Positions 26,094 to 35,084 of a stretch of 64,000 nucleotides of DNA are shown here, piece by piece. The position numbers were made by a program, and so were the translations under genes. The DNA is taken from assembly GCA_020638735.1 (NCBI GenBank), contig JACKHZ010000009.1:372001-436000 (forward strand), read 5' to 3'. The notes under the pieces are model-generated. The model was not told the origin of the DNA. It saw only the letters and a list, made by a program, of their open reading frames with translations, and ran no database searches. The stretch comes from Planctomycetota bacterium. GTDB lineage: Bacteria > Planctomycetota > UBA1135 > UBA2386. Positions within the stretch are counted from its first letter, which is position 1. Every line of letters starts with the position of its first letter.

Positions 26094-27370
26094 AGGCCGC
26101 GCTCGCCGCGCTGCTGACGCTGGGCGCGCTCTTCGCCCAGGAACGCGCGCCGACCGCCGCGGCGAAGCGCCCCAACCTCGTGCTGATCCTCAGCGACGAC
26201 CAGGGCTTCGGCGACTACGGCTTCATGGGTCATCCGGTCATCGAGACGCCCAACCTCGACCGGCTCGCCGCCGAGAGCCTGGTGTTCCCGCGCGGCTACG
26301 TGCCCACCGCGCTGTGCTGCCCGTCGCTGGCGACCATCCTGACCGGCACCTACCCGCATCAGCACGGCTTCACCGGCAACGACCCGGTCAAGGGCAAGGA
26401 CCGCAACGCGTGGATCGAACCGTTCGGCCGCATGCCGCAGGTGCCGGCGCTGCTCGCCGCCGCCGGCTACCGCACGCTCGAGACCGGCAAGTACTGGCAG
26501 GGCGACCCGAAGGTCTCGGGCTTCACCGACAGCATGGGCGAGACCGGACGGCACGGCGGCCAGGCGCTGGCGATCGGCCGCGAGACGCTGCGACCGATCG
26601 AGGACTTCGTCGCCGCCGCGCAGGAGCAGCAGCAGCCGTTCCTGCTCTGGTACGCGCCGTTCCTGCCACACACGCCGCACACGCCGCCGGAGCGGCTGCT
26701 GGCGAAGTACCGCGACAAGGCCGCGGACCTCGCCCAGGCGAAGTACTTCGCGATGTGCGAGTGGCTCGACGAGACCTGCGGCGAACTGCTCGGCCTCCTC
26801 GACGAGCGCGGGCTGCGCGACGACACGATCGTGCTGTTCCTGTCCGACAACGGCTGGAGCCAGGGCGAAGCGGGGTTCCGCGGCTCCAAGCAGACCCTGT
26901 GGGAGCACGGCGTGCGGCAGCCGTTCCTGATCCGGTGGCCGGGCCGGGTGCTGCCACGCCGCGACGAGCAGCACCTCGCCAGCAGCATCGACCTGGCGCC
27001 GACGATGCTGGCGGCCGCCGGCGTGCCGATCCCGGACACGATGCGCGGCGTGAACCTGCTCGACGCTGCGGCAGTGGCGGCGCGCGACGCGGTGTTCTGC
27101 GAGGACTTCACGCACGACATGGCGGCGCCCGACGACCCGGCGGCGACGCTGGAAGGCCGCGCGGTGATCTGCGGCGAATGGAAGCTGATCGTCACCCGCG
27201 GCGACAAGCGGGCGCGCATGGACCCGCAGACCGAAGGAGTGTTCTTGTTCGACGTCGTCAAGGACCCGAAGGAGCAGCACGACGTCGCCGCCGAACACCC
27301 CGAACGGGTCGCCGAGCTGCGGCGGCGGCTGGATGCATGGTGGGATCCGGCGGCCAAGCCCCGGCGTTGA
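26090..27370 (+). CDS. Exported sulfatase with CxPSL formylglycine motif
   Basis: A 426-residue type I sulfatase with a signal peptide (ALAALLTLGALFAQ). Metal site LILSDDQGFGDYG; modification site ALCCPSLATILTGTYPHQHG, in which C76 is the residue turned into formylglycine and L80 replaces the usual Arg; later ETGKYWQGDP, FLPHTPHTPPE, and SDNGWSQGE with the second metal ligands. The Leu variant (CxPSL) is, from memory, common in planctomycete sulfatases. It would remove sulfate from sulfated glycans. The substrate is unknown. An FGE-fold protein is encoded at 43707, but its catalytic cysteines are not visible. Confidence 0.9.
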   Translation: MKAALAALLTLGALFAQERAPTAAAKRPNLVLILSDDQGFGDYGFMGHPVIETPNLDRLAAESLVFPRGYVPTALCCPSLATILTGTYPHQHGFTGNDPVKGKDRNAWIEPFGRMPQVPALLAAAGYRTLETGKYWQGDPKVSGFTDSMGETGRHGGQALAIGRETLRPIEDFVAAAQEQQQPFLLWYAPFLPHTPHTPPERLLAKYRDKAADLAQAKYFAMCEWLDETCGELLGLLDERGLRDDTIVLFLSDNGWSQGEAGFRGSKQTLWEHGVRQPFLIRWPGRVLPRRDEQHLASSIDLAPTMLAAAGVPIPDTMRGVNLLDAAAVAARDAVFCEDFTHDMAAPDDPAATLEGRAVICGEWKLIVTRGDKRARMDPQTEGVFLFDVVKDPKEQHDVAAEHPERVAELRRRLDAWWDPAAKPRR

Positions 27371-27402
27371 CGATGCGGGCCGCATCGACGTAGGGTCCAC
27401 GC

Positions 27403-27852
27403 GTGGAAGCCGTCGACACGATCCGCTGGCTGAACCTGTCGGATGGAGACATCCGGCAAGTACATGCCGCCGCGGCCAAGGTGCTGCGCGGCTCGCCCGA
27501 GGTCGTCGCCGCCTATCACTACGGCTCGTCGGCGCGCCGGCAGCCGGCACGTGACATCGATCTCGCCCTGGTAGTCGAACGCGACCGAGCCCACGCGCTC
27601 GACACCGGCCCCATCACCGAAGCCATCGCCGCAGAGTGCGGTCGGCCGGTCGACGACTTCGACGTTCGCATCGTCAACGATGCCGATCCGGTCTTCCTCG
27701 GCAACCTCCTGCGTGACGGCCAGCGCTGCTACGAAGGCGACCGCGACGCCCGCGTCGCCTTCGAGGTACGCGCCATGAACGCGTGGCGGGACTTCCGACC
27801 GGCCTGGGAGCGCATGCGGCGGCGCGTGCTGGAGCTCTGGTCGCGTGGCTGA
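27403..27852 (+). CDS. mntA: MntA-type nucleotidyltransferase antitoxin
   Basis: A 149-residue minimal nucleotidyltransferase. YHYGSSARRQPARDIDLALV gives the GSxxR...DxD active site, with a further acidic residue in FDVRIVND. In the MntA-HepT system this protein adds AMP units to a tyrosine of HepT and so neutralises it. The start is GTG. Its stop lies inside the first codons of the HepT-like gene (overlap of eight bases), the usual tight arrangement. It is slightly longer than a minimal MNT, with a helical tail (RAMNAWRDFRPAWERM). Confidence 0.85.
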   Translation: MEAVDTIRWLNLSDGDIRQVHAAAAKVLRGSPEVVAAYHYGSSARRQPARDIDLALVVERDRAHALDTGPITEAIAAECGRPVDDFDVRIVNDADPVFLGNLLRDGQRCYEGDRDARVAFEVRAMNAWRDFRPAWERMRRRVLELWSRG

Positions 27853-28255
27853 AGCGCACCTTTCGCTGTTGCTCGAGATGATCTCGATGCTCGAGCGCTA
27901 CGCCCGGGAGGTGCAGCGCGCCGATCTCGACGCAGATCGCGAGACGTGGCTCAAGGTCAAGGCGGCACTCGAAGTCGCCGCGCAATGTGCCATCGACGCG
28001 GCCTTGGACCTGGTCGCCCGCCGCGGCCTGGGCACGCCGCAGACCGACCGCGACGCCTTCGCGGTGCTGGGGCACGCAGGCGTCATCGACGCACCGCTCC
28101 GTGACGCCCTGCAGCAGTGGGCCGGCATGCGCAACGAGCTGGTGCGCATGTACACCAGCCTCGACCTCGACAAGGTGCATCAGGCACTGGCGAAGACGGC
28201 CCCGTTGCGGACCTTCCACGCGGTCGTGGCGCGCGAGCTGGCCTCCGGCACGTGA
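27845..28255 (+). CDS. hepT: HepT-like HEPN toxin with altered active site
   Basis: A 136-residue HEPN/HepT-family helical protein. The conserved C-terminal motif is normally R-x4-H-x-Y. Here it reads R96-NELV-R101-M-Y103, so the catalytic His is Arg while Arg and the AMP-accepting Tyr remain. Other family signs are ETWLKVKAALEVAAQCAIDA and DAFAVLGHAGVI. HEPN RNases cut RNA through the Arg/His pair. This one may be inactive or use another residue. It is translated from GTG inside the mntA end. The codon CGC in place of CAC is a one-base change. Confidence 0.82.
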   Translation: MAEAHLSLLLEMISMLERYAREVQRADLDADRETWLKVKAALEVAAQCAIDAALDLVARRGLGTPQTDRDAFAVLGHAGVIDAPLRDALQQWAGMRNELVRMYTSLDLDKVHQALAKTAPLRTFHAVVARELASGT

Positions 28256-28268
28256 TCGCTGCCTGACG

Positions 28269-28817
28269 TCACCCGCCGACAGGACCGACGTCGCGCGCCA
28301 GCTCGTAGCGCAGCAGGGGCACGTCGGCCGGCCAGCGCTCGACGTCGTGCGCGCGCTCGCCGATACGGTGGAAACCGAGACCCTCGAGGATGCGGATCGA
28401 CGCGACATTGTCGGCGAGCACCTCGGCCCACAGCCCGTCGAGCCGCAGGTAGTCGAAGGCGACCCGCACGGCCGCCCGCACGGCGTGGCGACCGACGCCG
28501 CGGCCCTGTTCGCCACGTGCGACCCAGTAGCCGAGCTCGCCCGTGCCGTCGTGGATCTGGTGGAAGCCGACCAGGCCGACGAAGCGCCCGTCGTCCTCGA
28601 TGGCGAACACGTGCGCGGTGCCGGCTTCGCGCTCGCGCAGGGTCAGCGCGTAGAACGTCGCCGCGCCGTCCGGCGGGTACGGGTGTGGCACGCGCGTCGT
28701 CGCGGCGATCGCCGGATCGGCGGCGAGCTGCTGCAGCGCCGGCAGGTGCCGTTCGTGCAGGCGGTAGACGCCGCAGGTCTCCTCGATCGGGCGCGGTCCG
28801 GGCACGTCGTCGGTCAT
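28269..28817 (-). CDS. GNAT N-acetyltransferase
   Basis: A 182-residue acetyltransferase of the RimJ/RimL-like group. It shows FVGLVGFHQIHDGTGELGYW, the acetyl-CoA loop ARGEQGRGVGRHAV, and a last helix LADNVASIRILEGLGFHRIG. Target unknown. It converges on the hepT gene with 13 bases between stops and follows the next gene's start by a short gap. Nothing links it to the toxin pair beyond position. Confidence 0.85.
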   Translation of the reverse strand: MTDDVPGPRPIEETCGVYRLHERHLPALQQLAADPAIAATTRVPHPYPPDGAATFYALTLREREAGTAHVFAIEDDGRFVGLVGFHQIHDGTGELGYWVARGEQGRGVGRHAVRAAVRVAFDYLRLDGLWAEVLADNVASIRILEGLGFHRIGERAHDVERWPADVPLLRYELARDVGPVGG

Positions 28818-28848
28818 CGCGGTCGCATCGTAGCGCGCGGGCCCGCGG

Positions 28849-29742
28849 TCAGAACCAGCGCGCCGTGTATGCCTGGGCGTCGCTGGTGACGATGCCGAGC
28901 GCGTTGCTCGGGTCGAGGATCCACCACTGTCCGCGGAACGAGAAGCCGTCGAACTGCGGCGCGCCGATCAGCGGCAGGGCGATCGAACCGTCCCCCGCCG
29001 GGTCGGTGATGGTCGCCGCCAGCAGCCCCACCTCCCCGCCGTGCAGGATCAGGCAGTTCGGCGCGCCCGGCAGCGGCACGCTCAACGGCGCGAAGCCGGC
29101 GGCGAACAGCGCCGCCGCGTTCCCGGCCGCGTTGCGCACCCGCATGCGCAGCGACGGGTTCGGCAGCGACGGCAGCCCGATGGTGGTCGCGATCGGCGCC
29201 CCGTTGAGGCCGACGTCCCAGCCGCCGAACGCCGGCGCCGACGCCGAGTAGCCGAAATCGAGCAGCAGGGGGCCATTGCGCGGGTCCCAATCGAACGGCC
29301 GATCGAACGGGATGCGCAGCGAGAACGCGTTGGGCGACGCGCCGACCGACGGCGCCGGGACCGACAACAGCCCCGTGTGCACCCGCAGGAGGTCGTGGCC
29401 GTGGTTGGCGAGGAACGTCGTCGACAGCGCATTCACCGGGTTGCGGCCGGTCGAGACGTTGAGCGTGAAGACGTAACCGCCCGCAACCGAGGTGCCGGGC
29501 GTGGCCCCGTCGCAGCGCAACGCGACCGCGGCGATGCGCATCGGCGCGGCGTAGTCGACGAGGCTGCCGTCATAGGCGTACATCACGTGGCGCGCGACGG
29601 ACGAACCGAACGGCAACGCCGTGGAGGCCGCGCCCTCGGTCGTCGCCGACGACAGCGGCGCGACGAGCTTGAACGGCAGCGTCTGCGCCGACACGGATGC
29701 GGACAGGACGAGGATCACCAACGCTGCTGCGAGACGAGCCAT
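28849..29742 (-). CDS. Secreted protein with shared C-terminal module
   Basis: A 297-residue exported protein. Signal peptide MARLAAALVILVLSASVSAQ, then about 170 residues rich in beta strands (LPFGSSVARHVMYAYDGSLV, ILRCDGA-like strands, DPRNGPLLLDFGYSAS), reminiscent of the phage-tail or jelly-roll folds of unknown function. The last ~105 residues match the shared module: GSIALPLIGAPQFDGFSFRG, QWWILDPSNALG, S and a final strand. No catalytic motif is visible. Confidence 0.7.
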   Translation of the reverse strand: MARLAAALVILVLSASVSAQTLPFKLVAPLSSATTEGAASTALPFGSSVARHVMYAYDGSLVDYAAPMRIAAVALRCDGATPGTSVAGGYVFTLNVSTGRNPVNALSTTFLANHGHDLLRVHTGLLSVPAPSVGASPNAFSLRIPFDRPFDWDPRNGPLLLDFGYSASAPAFGGWDVGLNGAPIATTIGLPSLPNPSLRMRVRNAAGNAAALFAAGFAPLSVPLPGAPNCLILHGGEVGLLAATITDPAGDGSIALPLIGAPQFDGFSFRGQWWILDPSNALGIVTSDAQAYTARWF

Positions 29743-29805
29743 ACGCACCTCTGGAAGGACTCCAGAGGATACCGGCACGGCGCTCACGCGCAGGCCCCGA
29801 CCGGG

Positions 29806-30060
29806 TCAGCGCCCGCCGTGCACCGCGTCGTAGGCGGCCCCGCATGGCCAGCAGTCCCGATGCGAGGGCCGGATCCTCGGGGCGCAGGTAGAGGGTGTCG
29901 GCGACGCGGCCGTCGGGGTCGATGACGCAGAAGGTCGGGAAGCCCTTCACGTGGTAGTCGGCGAGGAAACGCGACTGGAAGCCGGCCTCCAGGAGCCGCT
30001 GCGTGCCGTCCATCTCGTGCTCGCGCACGAAGTCCACCCAGCGCTGTCGTTCAGATCGCC
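29806..30060 (-). pseudogene. C-terminal remnant of a thioredoxin-like (TlpA/redoxin) protein
   Basis: A minus-strand frame with no start of its own reads EMDGTQRLLEAGFQSRFLAD, then YHVKGFPTFCVIDPDGRV and LYLRPEDPALA. This is the end of a thioredoxin fold (cis-Pro in FPTF, then IDPDG). The CxxC-bearing first half is absent; the preceding bases belong to the end of the kinase gene region. After RPEDPALA the frame runs on without a stop, while the neighbouring frame gives CGAAYDAVHGGR and a stop at 29806. I take it as a broken gene. Confidence 0.55.
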
Positions 30061-30112
30061 CTGGAGCGCCGGCGATCGGCGGGCCAGGCGCCGCACCGCC
30101 GGCCCGCGAAGG

Positions 30113-32992
30113 TCAGCGACCGGCATTGTCGACGACCTGCTGCAGCACGGCGGCGAAGCCCGGCAGCGCCCGCAACGGCTCGAGCTTGCCGCCGGTGCGC
30201 AGCCGTTCGGCGTCGGCGTAGCCGTGCTCGGCGGCGGCCGCGAGCCGCTGCAGCGCCTCATGCAGCAGCGCTTCCCCCCGCGGCCCGCGGTCCTCGTCCG
30301 ACAGCTTCGCGTCGCGCGCCAGCATGGTGCTCGCCTGCGCCAGCAACTCCGCGGCGATGCGCTGCGTCTTGCCGTCGTCGGGCCGCAGCGCCGCCAGCCG
30401 CCTCGCGGCCGCCGCCTCGGCGCCATGATCGCCCAGCTCGCCGTGGGTCTGGGCGACGAACCAGGTCGCGTTGTAGAGGTACAGCTGCCAGGTCCGGTGC
30501 TGCGGCGCCGCGGCGACGACCTCGGCGGCGAGGCGCTCCGCCTCTGCCAACATGCCCAGCGCCCGTCGCGGCTCGCCGGCGTCCAGGGCCTGGGAGCCGA
30601 GGTTGACCAACGATGCCGCCAGGTTGGCGCGGTTGTCGAGCACCGACGCATCGGCGGCGACCAGCACGCGCTGCGTCGCCAGCGTGCGCTCGAACCACTG
30701 GGTCGCCTCCGCGTCACGCCCGCCCTGCTGCGCGCACAACAACCCCATCGAGTTCTCCAGGTGCGAGCGCCAGCGCAGCGCGTGGGCCTGTTCGGGATGA
30801 TCGTCGAGCACCGCCTGGATCTGCGTGATGCCGTCGAGCATGGCCCGCTCCTGGGCCGCGAAGTCGTCGGCGTCGAGCTGCGCGCGCAGCACCGCCACCG
30901 CCGCCTGCGCCACCCGCGCCGAGGCGCCCAGCGGTTCGCCGGCGACCGCGGCAGTGATCGCCAGGGCCCGTTCGCAGACGGCGCGCGCTTCCTCGAAGCG
31001 CTGTTCCTCGATCAGGAAGCGCACGTCGTCCTCCGCCGACGAGAGCACGTGATCGATCGCCACGTCGCGGTACTCGTGCCCGACCGTCGCGGCGCCACCG
31101 GTCCGCCACAGCTCGGCGAGCCGCGCGAGGCTCGCCTCGTATTCGTCGCGGCGGCCCAGCTGACGCATCGCCATCGAGGTGCCGCGCTCGATGCCGAGCT
31201 GGTGCACGATCGCCAGCGCATGCGACGGCTGCCGCGCCAACACCGCGCTCGTGAGCTGCCCTGCCGCCTCGAAGTCGCGCAGCGCCGTCTCCGCATCACC
31301 TCGCGTCAACAGCACCCGACCGCGACTCAGGAGGGCGTCCGCCGCGACCAGCGCGAGGTCGTCGTCGCCGGGGCGCTGGACGGCCAGCCGGGTGGCCAGC
31401 TCGACGGCGCGATCGGCGCTCGCCATCGCCAGCGCGAACTGCCCCAGGCTGCCCTCGACGAACACCATGTTCAGCGTCGCGCGGGCGGTCTTCTCGAGCA
31501 TCGCGAGGTCCCCCGGCGCGGCGGCGAGGAAGCGCTCGTAGAACGAGATGGCGCGCTCCATCAGGTCGCGACGCACGCGCTGCATCTTCGGCACGTCGAA
31601 CAGCTCCTCGTCGGCGACGCGCGCCAGCAGGCTGTCGACCGCCTCGCGAGCCATGTCCCGCTGCAGGTCGGCGAGCCGCCGCTGCTCGTTGGCGGTGTCG
31701 AGCGCGCGCTGGATGTCGCGGTTGGCGGCCTGGGTCTGCAGCAGGAAGACGCTCGGCGCGACCAGGCACAGCAGCACGGCGGCGACGATCGTGATGGCGC
31801 GCGCCGGGTGGCGCTGCGCCCAGCGCCGGACCAGCAGCCAAGGGCCGGGCGGCAGGGCGCGGATCGGCCGCAGCGTGAGCACGTTGTCGAGGTCTTCGGC
31901 GAAGGCGGCGGCGCTGGCGTAGCGCCGCGCCGGATCGACGTCGCAGGCCTTGCGCAACACGACCTCCACGTCGCGCGGCACCGCGCGATTGCGTTCGCGC
32001 AGCGGCGCCAGGCGGCCGGCCAACACCAGGTCGCGCGTCACGGCCTCGGAGTCGGCGGCGAACGGCGTCTGCAGCGTCAGCAGTTCCCAGGCGGTGATCG
32101 CCAGCGCGTAGACGTCGCAACGTGCGTCGATCGCCGCGTGCTCGCCGCGCACCTGCTCCGGTGACATGTAGGCCAGCGTGCCGAGCTGGCTGCCCGAGCG
32201 CGTCAGGCGTTCGTCACCGGCGGCCACGGCCAGGCCGAAGTCGAGCAGCATCGCCTGTCCGGTCGGTGTCACCATGACGTTGCTCGGCTTGAGGTCCCGG
32301 TGCAACACGCCGCGTTCGTGCGCGTGCTGCAGGGCGACCGCGACGGCGCGCACCAGCTGCAGGCACGCCGTCACCCACGCCGCGGCGAACGGTTCTCCCG
32401 GCGGTGGTTGCTGCGGCACGTCGCTGCCGACCGGCAGTGTCGCCTGCAACGCCGCCCACAGATCGGCGCCGTGCAGCGACGCAGGGTCCCGCGCGGCCAA
32501 CATCCGGATCACCGCGTCCAACGAGGCCCCGGGCACGTGCTCCATCGCCAGCCACGGCACGCCGCCGTCCTCACCGGCGCCGTACACCGGCACGATGCCA
32601 GGGTGTTGCAGCCGGGCGATCGTGGCGACCTCGCGGCGGAAGCGCTCGCGCACGCCAGGCAGGTGCGCGTGGTCGAGCCGGATCAGCTTCAGCGCCACGT
32701 CACGCCCCAGGGACAGCTGACGGGCGAGGTAGACGACCCCCATGCCGCCGCCGCCGAGCCGTCGAACGATGCGGTAGTCGCCGATCTGCTCGGGCACGGG
32801 CCCCGGGTTCCCCCCGCCGGCGAAGCCGAGCTCGTGCAACCGCGACAGGTGCGCGCGCACCCGCGCCGCGTGCGACGAATGCGACGCGAGGAATCGCGCC
32901 ATCGCCGCCTCGTCGTGCTCGAGCAGGCCGATGGCCTGCACCAACACCTCTTCGTAGTCGGGCTCGGGTGACGGATTCGCAGGGTCGGTCAT
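30113..32992 (-). CDS. Membrane Ser/Thr protein kinase with helical sensor tail
   Basis: A 959-residue kinase. The N-terminal ~60 residues are a short helical region. The kinase domain (~70-370) is complete: RRLGGGGMGVVYLARQ, VALKLI, HRDLKPSNVMV, LDFGLAVA and MSPEQVRGE. One membrane helix (ITIVAAVLLCLVAPSVFLLQ) lies near 398-420. The ~530-residue remainder is TPR-like helices (NMVFVEGSLGQFALAMASAD and similar). Such kinases, divergently paired with an ECF sigma gene as here at 33130, are a planctomycete hallmark; the kinase is thought to control the sigma factor. The ATG at 32992 was chosen because the frame upstream overlaps the sigma promoter region. Confidence 0.92.
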   Translation of the reverse strand: MTDPANPSPEPDYEEVLVQAIGLLEHDEAAMARFLASHSSHAARVRAHLSRLHELGFAGGGNPGPVPEQIGDYRIVRRLGGGGMGVVYLARQLSLGRDVALKLIRLDHAHLPGVRERFRREVATIARLQHPGIVPVYGAGEDGGVPWLAMEHVPGASLDAVIRMLAARDPASLHGADLWAALQATLPVGSDVPQQPPPGEPFAAAWVTACLQLVRAVAVALQHAHERGVLHRDLKPSNVMVTPTGQAMLLDFGLAVAAGDERLTRSGSQLGTLAYMSPEQVRGEHAAIDARCDVYALAITAWELLTLQTPFAADSEAVTRDLVLAGRLAPLRERNRAVPRDVEVVLRKACDVDPARRYASAAAFAEDLDNVLTLRPIRALPPGPWLLVRRWAQRHPARAITIVAAVLLCLVAPSVFLLQTQAANRDIQRALDTANEQRRLADLQRDMAREAVDSLLARVADEELFDVPKMQRVRRDLMERAISFYERFLAAAPGDLAMLEKTARATLNMVFVEGSLGQFALAMASADRAVELATRLAVQRPGDDDLALVAADALLSRGRVLLTRGDAETALRDFEAAGQLTSAVLARQPSHALAIVHQLGIERGTSMAMRQLGRRDEYEASLARLAELWRTGGAATVGHEYRDVAIDHVLSSAEDDVRFLIEEQRFEEARAVCERALAITAAVAGEPLGASARVAQAAVAVLRAQLDADDFAAQERAMLDGITQIQAVLDDHPEQAHALRWRSHLENSMGLLCAQQGGRDAEATQWFERTLATQRVLVAADASVLDNRANLAASLVNLGSQALDAGEPRRALGMLAEAERLAAEVVAAAPQHRTWQLYLYNATWFVAQTHGELGDHGAEAAAARRLAALRPDDGKTQRIAAELLAQASTMLARDAKLSDEDRGPRGEALLHEALQRLAAAAEHGYADAERLRTGGKLEPLRALPGFAAVLQQVVDNAGR

Positions 32993-33129
32993 GGCAGGAT
33001 CCGGACGCGGGACGCAGGTTGGGCCGGAAAGCGAGCGCAGCGACCGCGTCGACACCCTGAGGCGACGCTCCAGCACCTCCGCACCGGCTCGCCCTTCCCG
33101 TGTGGTATCTTCCGCGCCCGGATCCGCCG

Positions 33130-33726
33130 ATGCACGAATCCTCCGTTCTCGCCCAGCAGGCGGCCCAGGGTGATCAACACGCCCTGGCCGAGCTGATCCA
33201 GCGCCACCTGCCGTCGGTGCGCGCGTTCGTGCGCTGCCACATGGGGCCGCAGCTGCGCGCCAAGGAGTCGTCGTCGGACATCGTGCAGTCGATCTGTCGC
33301 GAACTGCTCACCCACCGCGACGCGTTCCGCCATCCGGACGAGGACGGCTTCCGTGCATGGCTGTTCACGACCGCGCGGCGCAAGATCTCCAACCGGGCGC
33401 GCGACCTGCTCGGGCAGAAGCGCGACCCGCGCCGCGAGGTCGCCGGCCTCGACGAAGCGGGCGCCGCCGCCCTGTGCCGCGCCTACTCGCAGTTCTCGAC
33501 CCCGAGCGGCAAGGCGATCCTGGCCGAGGAGGTCGCGCGGCTCGAGGCCGCGATCGAGCGCTTGCCCGAAGAGCAGCGCGAAGTGCTGACCCTGGCCCAC
33601 CTCGCCGGCTTGTCGCGCGCCGAGATCGGCACCCGCATGAACCGCAGCGAAGAGGCGGTCAGGGCCCTGCTGCACCGCGCCAAGGCGCGCATGCTGCTGC
33701 TGCTCGACGGCCAGACCGCCCAGTGA
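33130..33726 (+). CDS. ECF-type RNA polymerase sigma factor
   Basis: A 198-residue sigma-70-family factor. Region 2 is at about residues 25-95 (LIQRHLPSVRAFVRCHMG, DEDGFRAWLFTTARRKISNR) and region 4 at about 140-190 (IERLPEEQREVLTLAHLAG, GTRMNRSEEAVRALLHRAKA). The SSSDIVQS segment fits the planctomycete sigma group that pairs with Ser/Thr kinases. It is divergent from the kinase across 137 bases that should hold both promoters. No anti-sigma gene is adjacent. Confidence 0.9.
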   Translation: MHESSVLAQQAAQGDQHALAELIQRHLPSVRAFVRCHMGPQLRAKESSSDIVQSICRELLTHRDAFRHPDEDGFRAWLFTTARRKISNRARDLLGQKRDPRREVAGLDEAGAAALCRAYSQFSTPSGKAILAEEVARLEAAIERLPEEQREVLTLAHLAGLSRAEIGTRMNRSEEAVRALLHRAKARMLLLLDGQTAQ

Positions 33727-33752
33727 CGCTTGCGGCGCGGCCTCGGCCATGG

Positions 33753-34712
33753 TCATTGCAGCTCGATGCGGTGCGCGTCCGACGCCGACAACAGACCGTT
33801 GTGCGCCGACGGGGCCAGGAAGAAGCCCTGCACGACGATCGTCGTGCCCGGATGACCCGGGGGCGCGAACAGGCTCCACAGGCCCGGTGCGGCGGTCATC
33901 ACGCCGACCTGCACGATCAGCGCGTCGATGCCCACGTGGAAGTCGGGCAGCGGCCCGACCGGCGGCGCGTTGCCGGTCGAGTAGACGTTGGCGGCGATCA
34001 GGAACAGCTCGCCGGTCGACATGCCGTAGCGCTGCGCGCACTCGACGGCGACCGTCGCGAACGGCGCGGCCGGTTTGACATCGGGCGTGGTGCTCGGCGT
34101 CGCGCCGACGCCGGTGCGCAGCTCGCAGTGCTCGGCGGTGCCTTGCAGTGTCGCCGGTGCGACCGGCGTGAAGACCGCGAAGTAGTCGTTGTTGGGGTCC
34201 GAGTTGCCGCCGAAGCTGTTGGTGGTGCTGCTGCCGAACACCGACAAGAACACGTAGACGGCGCCCGCCGGCACCTGCACCACGGCGCTGTCGCTCCAGC
34301 CGGTGCGCCCCACCACGAAGTCCTCGGCGATGTTGGTCGGTTGCCCCAGGCTCGCGGTGATGCCGGTGGTGATCGGCGCGCCGTGCACGACCGGGATGGC
34401 GCCTGGCACTCGGTTCACCAGTCCGTTGACGGGCGTCAGCAGCTGCGGCGTGCTGCTGAACACCGCGATCAGGTTGCGCTGGGTGTCGGAGCTGCCGTTG
34501 TAGCGGTAGGCACCGGTGGTGGCGATGTGGACCCAGGCGCCCGGCGCGAGCCCGAGCGCGCTGAGCGGGATGCCGGGCGCCGGCAGCGCGCCGGCGTCGT
34601 TGGCGATGCCGAGGTAGGTGGCCTTCGGATTGACGGGCACCGACACCTGGGCGCAGGTCTCGGCGAGCGGCGCGGCGAGGCCGAGCAGGAGAGTGAAGAG
34701 GGAACGGTTCAT
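33753..34712 (-). CDS. Secreted protein with shared C-terminal module
   Basis: A 319-residue exported protein: signal peptide MNRSLFTLLLGLAAPLAETC, mature start near AQVSVPVNP. The first ~150 residues (LSALGLAPGAWVHIATTGAY, DFVVGRTGWSDSAVVQVPAG, YVFLSVFGSSTTNSFGGNSD) look like the PA-IL lectin or DUF-type galactose-binding jelly roll, though I cannot fix the family. The last ~110 residues match the shared module: WSLFAPPGHPGTTIVVQGFF, LAPSAHNGLLSASDA and a final strand. It converges with the ECF gene, 26 bases between stops. Confidence 0.7.
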   Translation of the reverse strand: MNRSLFTLLLGLAAPLAETCAQVSVPVNPKATYLGIANDAGALPAPGIPLSALGLAPGAWVHIATTGAYRYNGSSDTQRNLIAVFSSTPQLLTPVNGLVNRVPGAIPVVHGAPITTGITASLGQPTNIAEDFVVGRTGWSDSAVVQVPAGAVYVFLSVFGSSTTNSFGGNSDPNNDYFAVFTPVAPATLQGTAEHCELRTGVGATPSTTPDVKPAAPFATVAVECAQRYGMSTGELFLIAANVYSTGNAPPVGPLPDFHVGIDALIVQVGVMTAAPGLWSLFAPPGHPGTTIVVQGFFLAPSAHNGLLSASDAHRIELQ

Positions 34713-34885
34713 CGCTGTGATCTGGTGAGGGAAGGATGGAACGGGTGTCGGGCGCGGATCGGGTTGTGCTGCCGGTCCGGCAGCGGACCGACGCCCGCCC
34801 CCGCCACATCACGGACCTGGTGGCGGCGTGACGCGGCGGCAGCGGAAATCGGGGCCTGCCCCCACCGCCGCGCGAGGAATCCGCG

Positions 34886-35065
34886 GGCCCGGACCACGTG
34901 GCACTGGCGATGATGGGGCCCTACGCGTTCTTCCCCACCGCCCTGGTGATCCCGCTGCCGGAGCACCTCCCCGACGGCACGCTCTACTTCCAGGACTTCC
35001 ACACCGACGCGACCTTCACCCAGCTGCTGAGCACCCAGCGGCTGGAGGTGCCGATCGTCAAGTGA
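34886..35065 (+). pseudogene. Orphan copy of the shared C-terminal module
   Basis: A short frame reads YAFFPTALVIPLPEHLPDGT, LYFQDFHTDATF, then S and a final strand ending VPIVK with a stop at 35063-35065. This is the last ~50 residues of the module found on the secreted proteins here (hydrophobic strand, PLP, G, LYxQ, D, S, strand). No body or signal peptide precedes it. Possible starts are GTG 34898 or ATG 34910. Probably the tail of a lost secreted-protein gene. The bases 34713-34885 show no other feature. Confidence 0.5.
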
Positions 35066-35084
35066 CGCGCCGCGCCCGCCCGGG

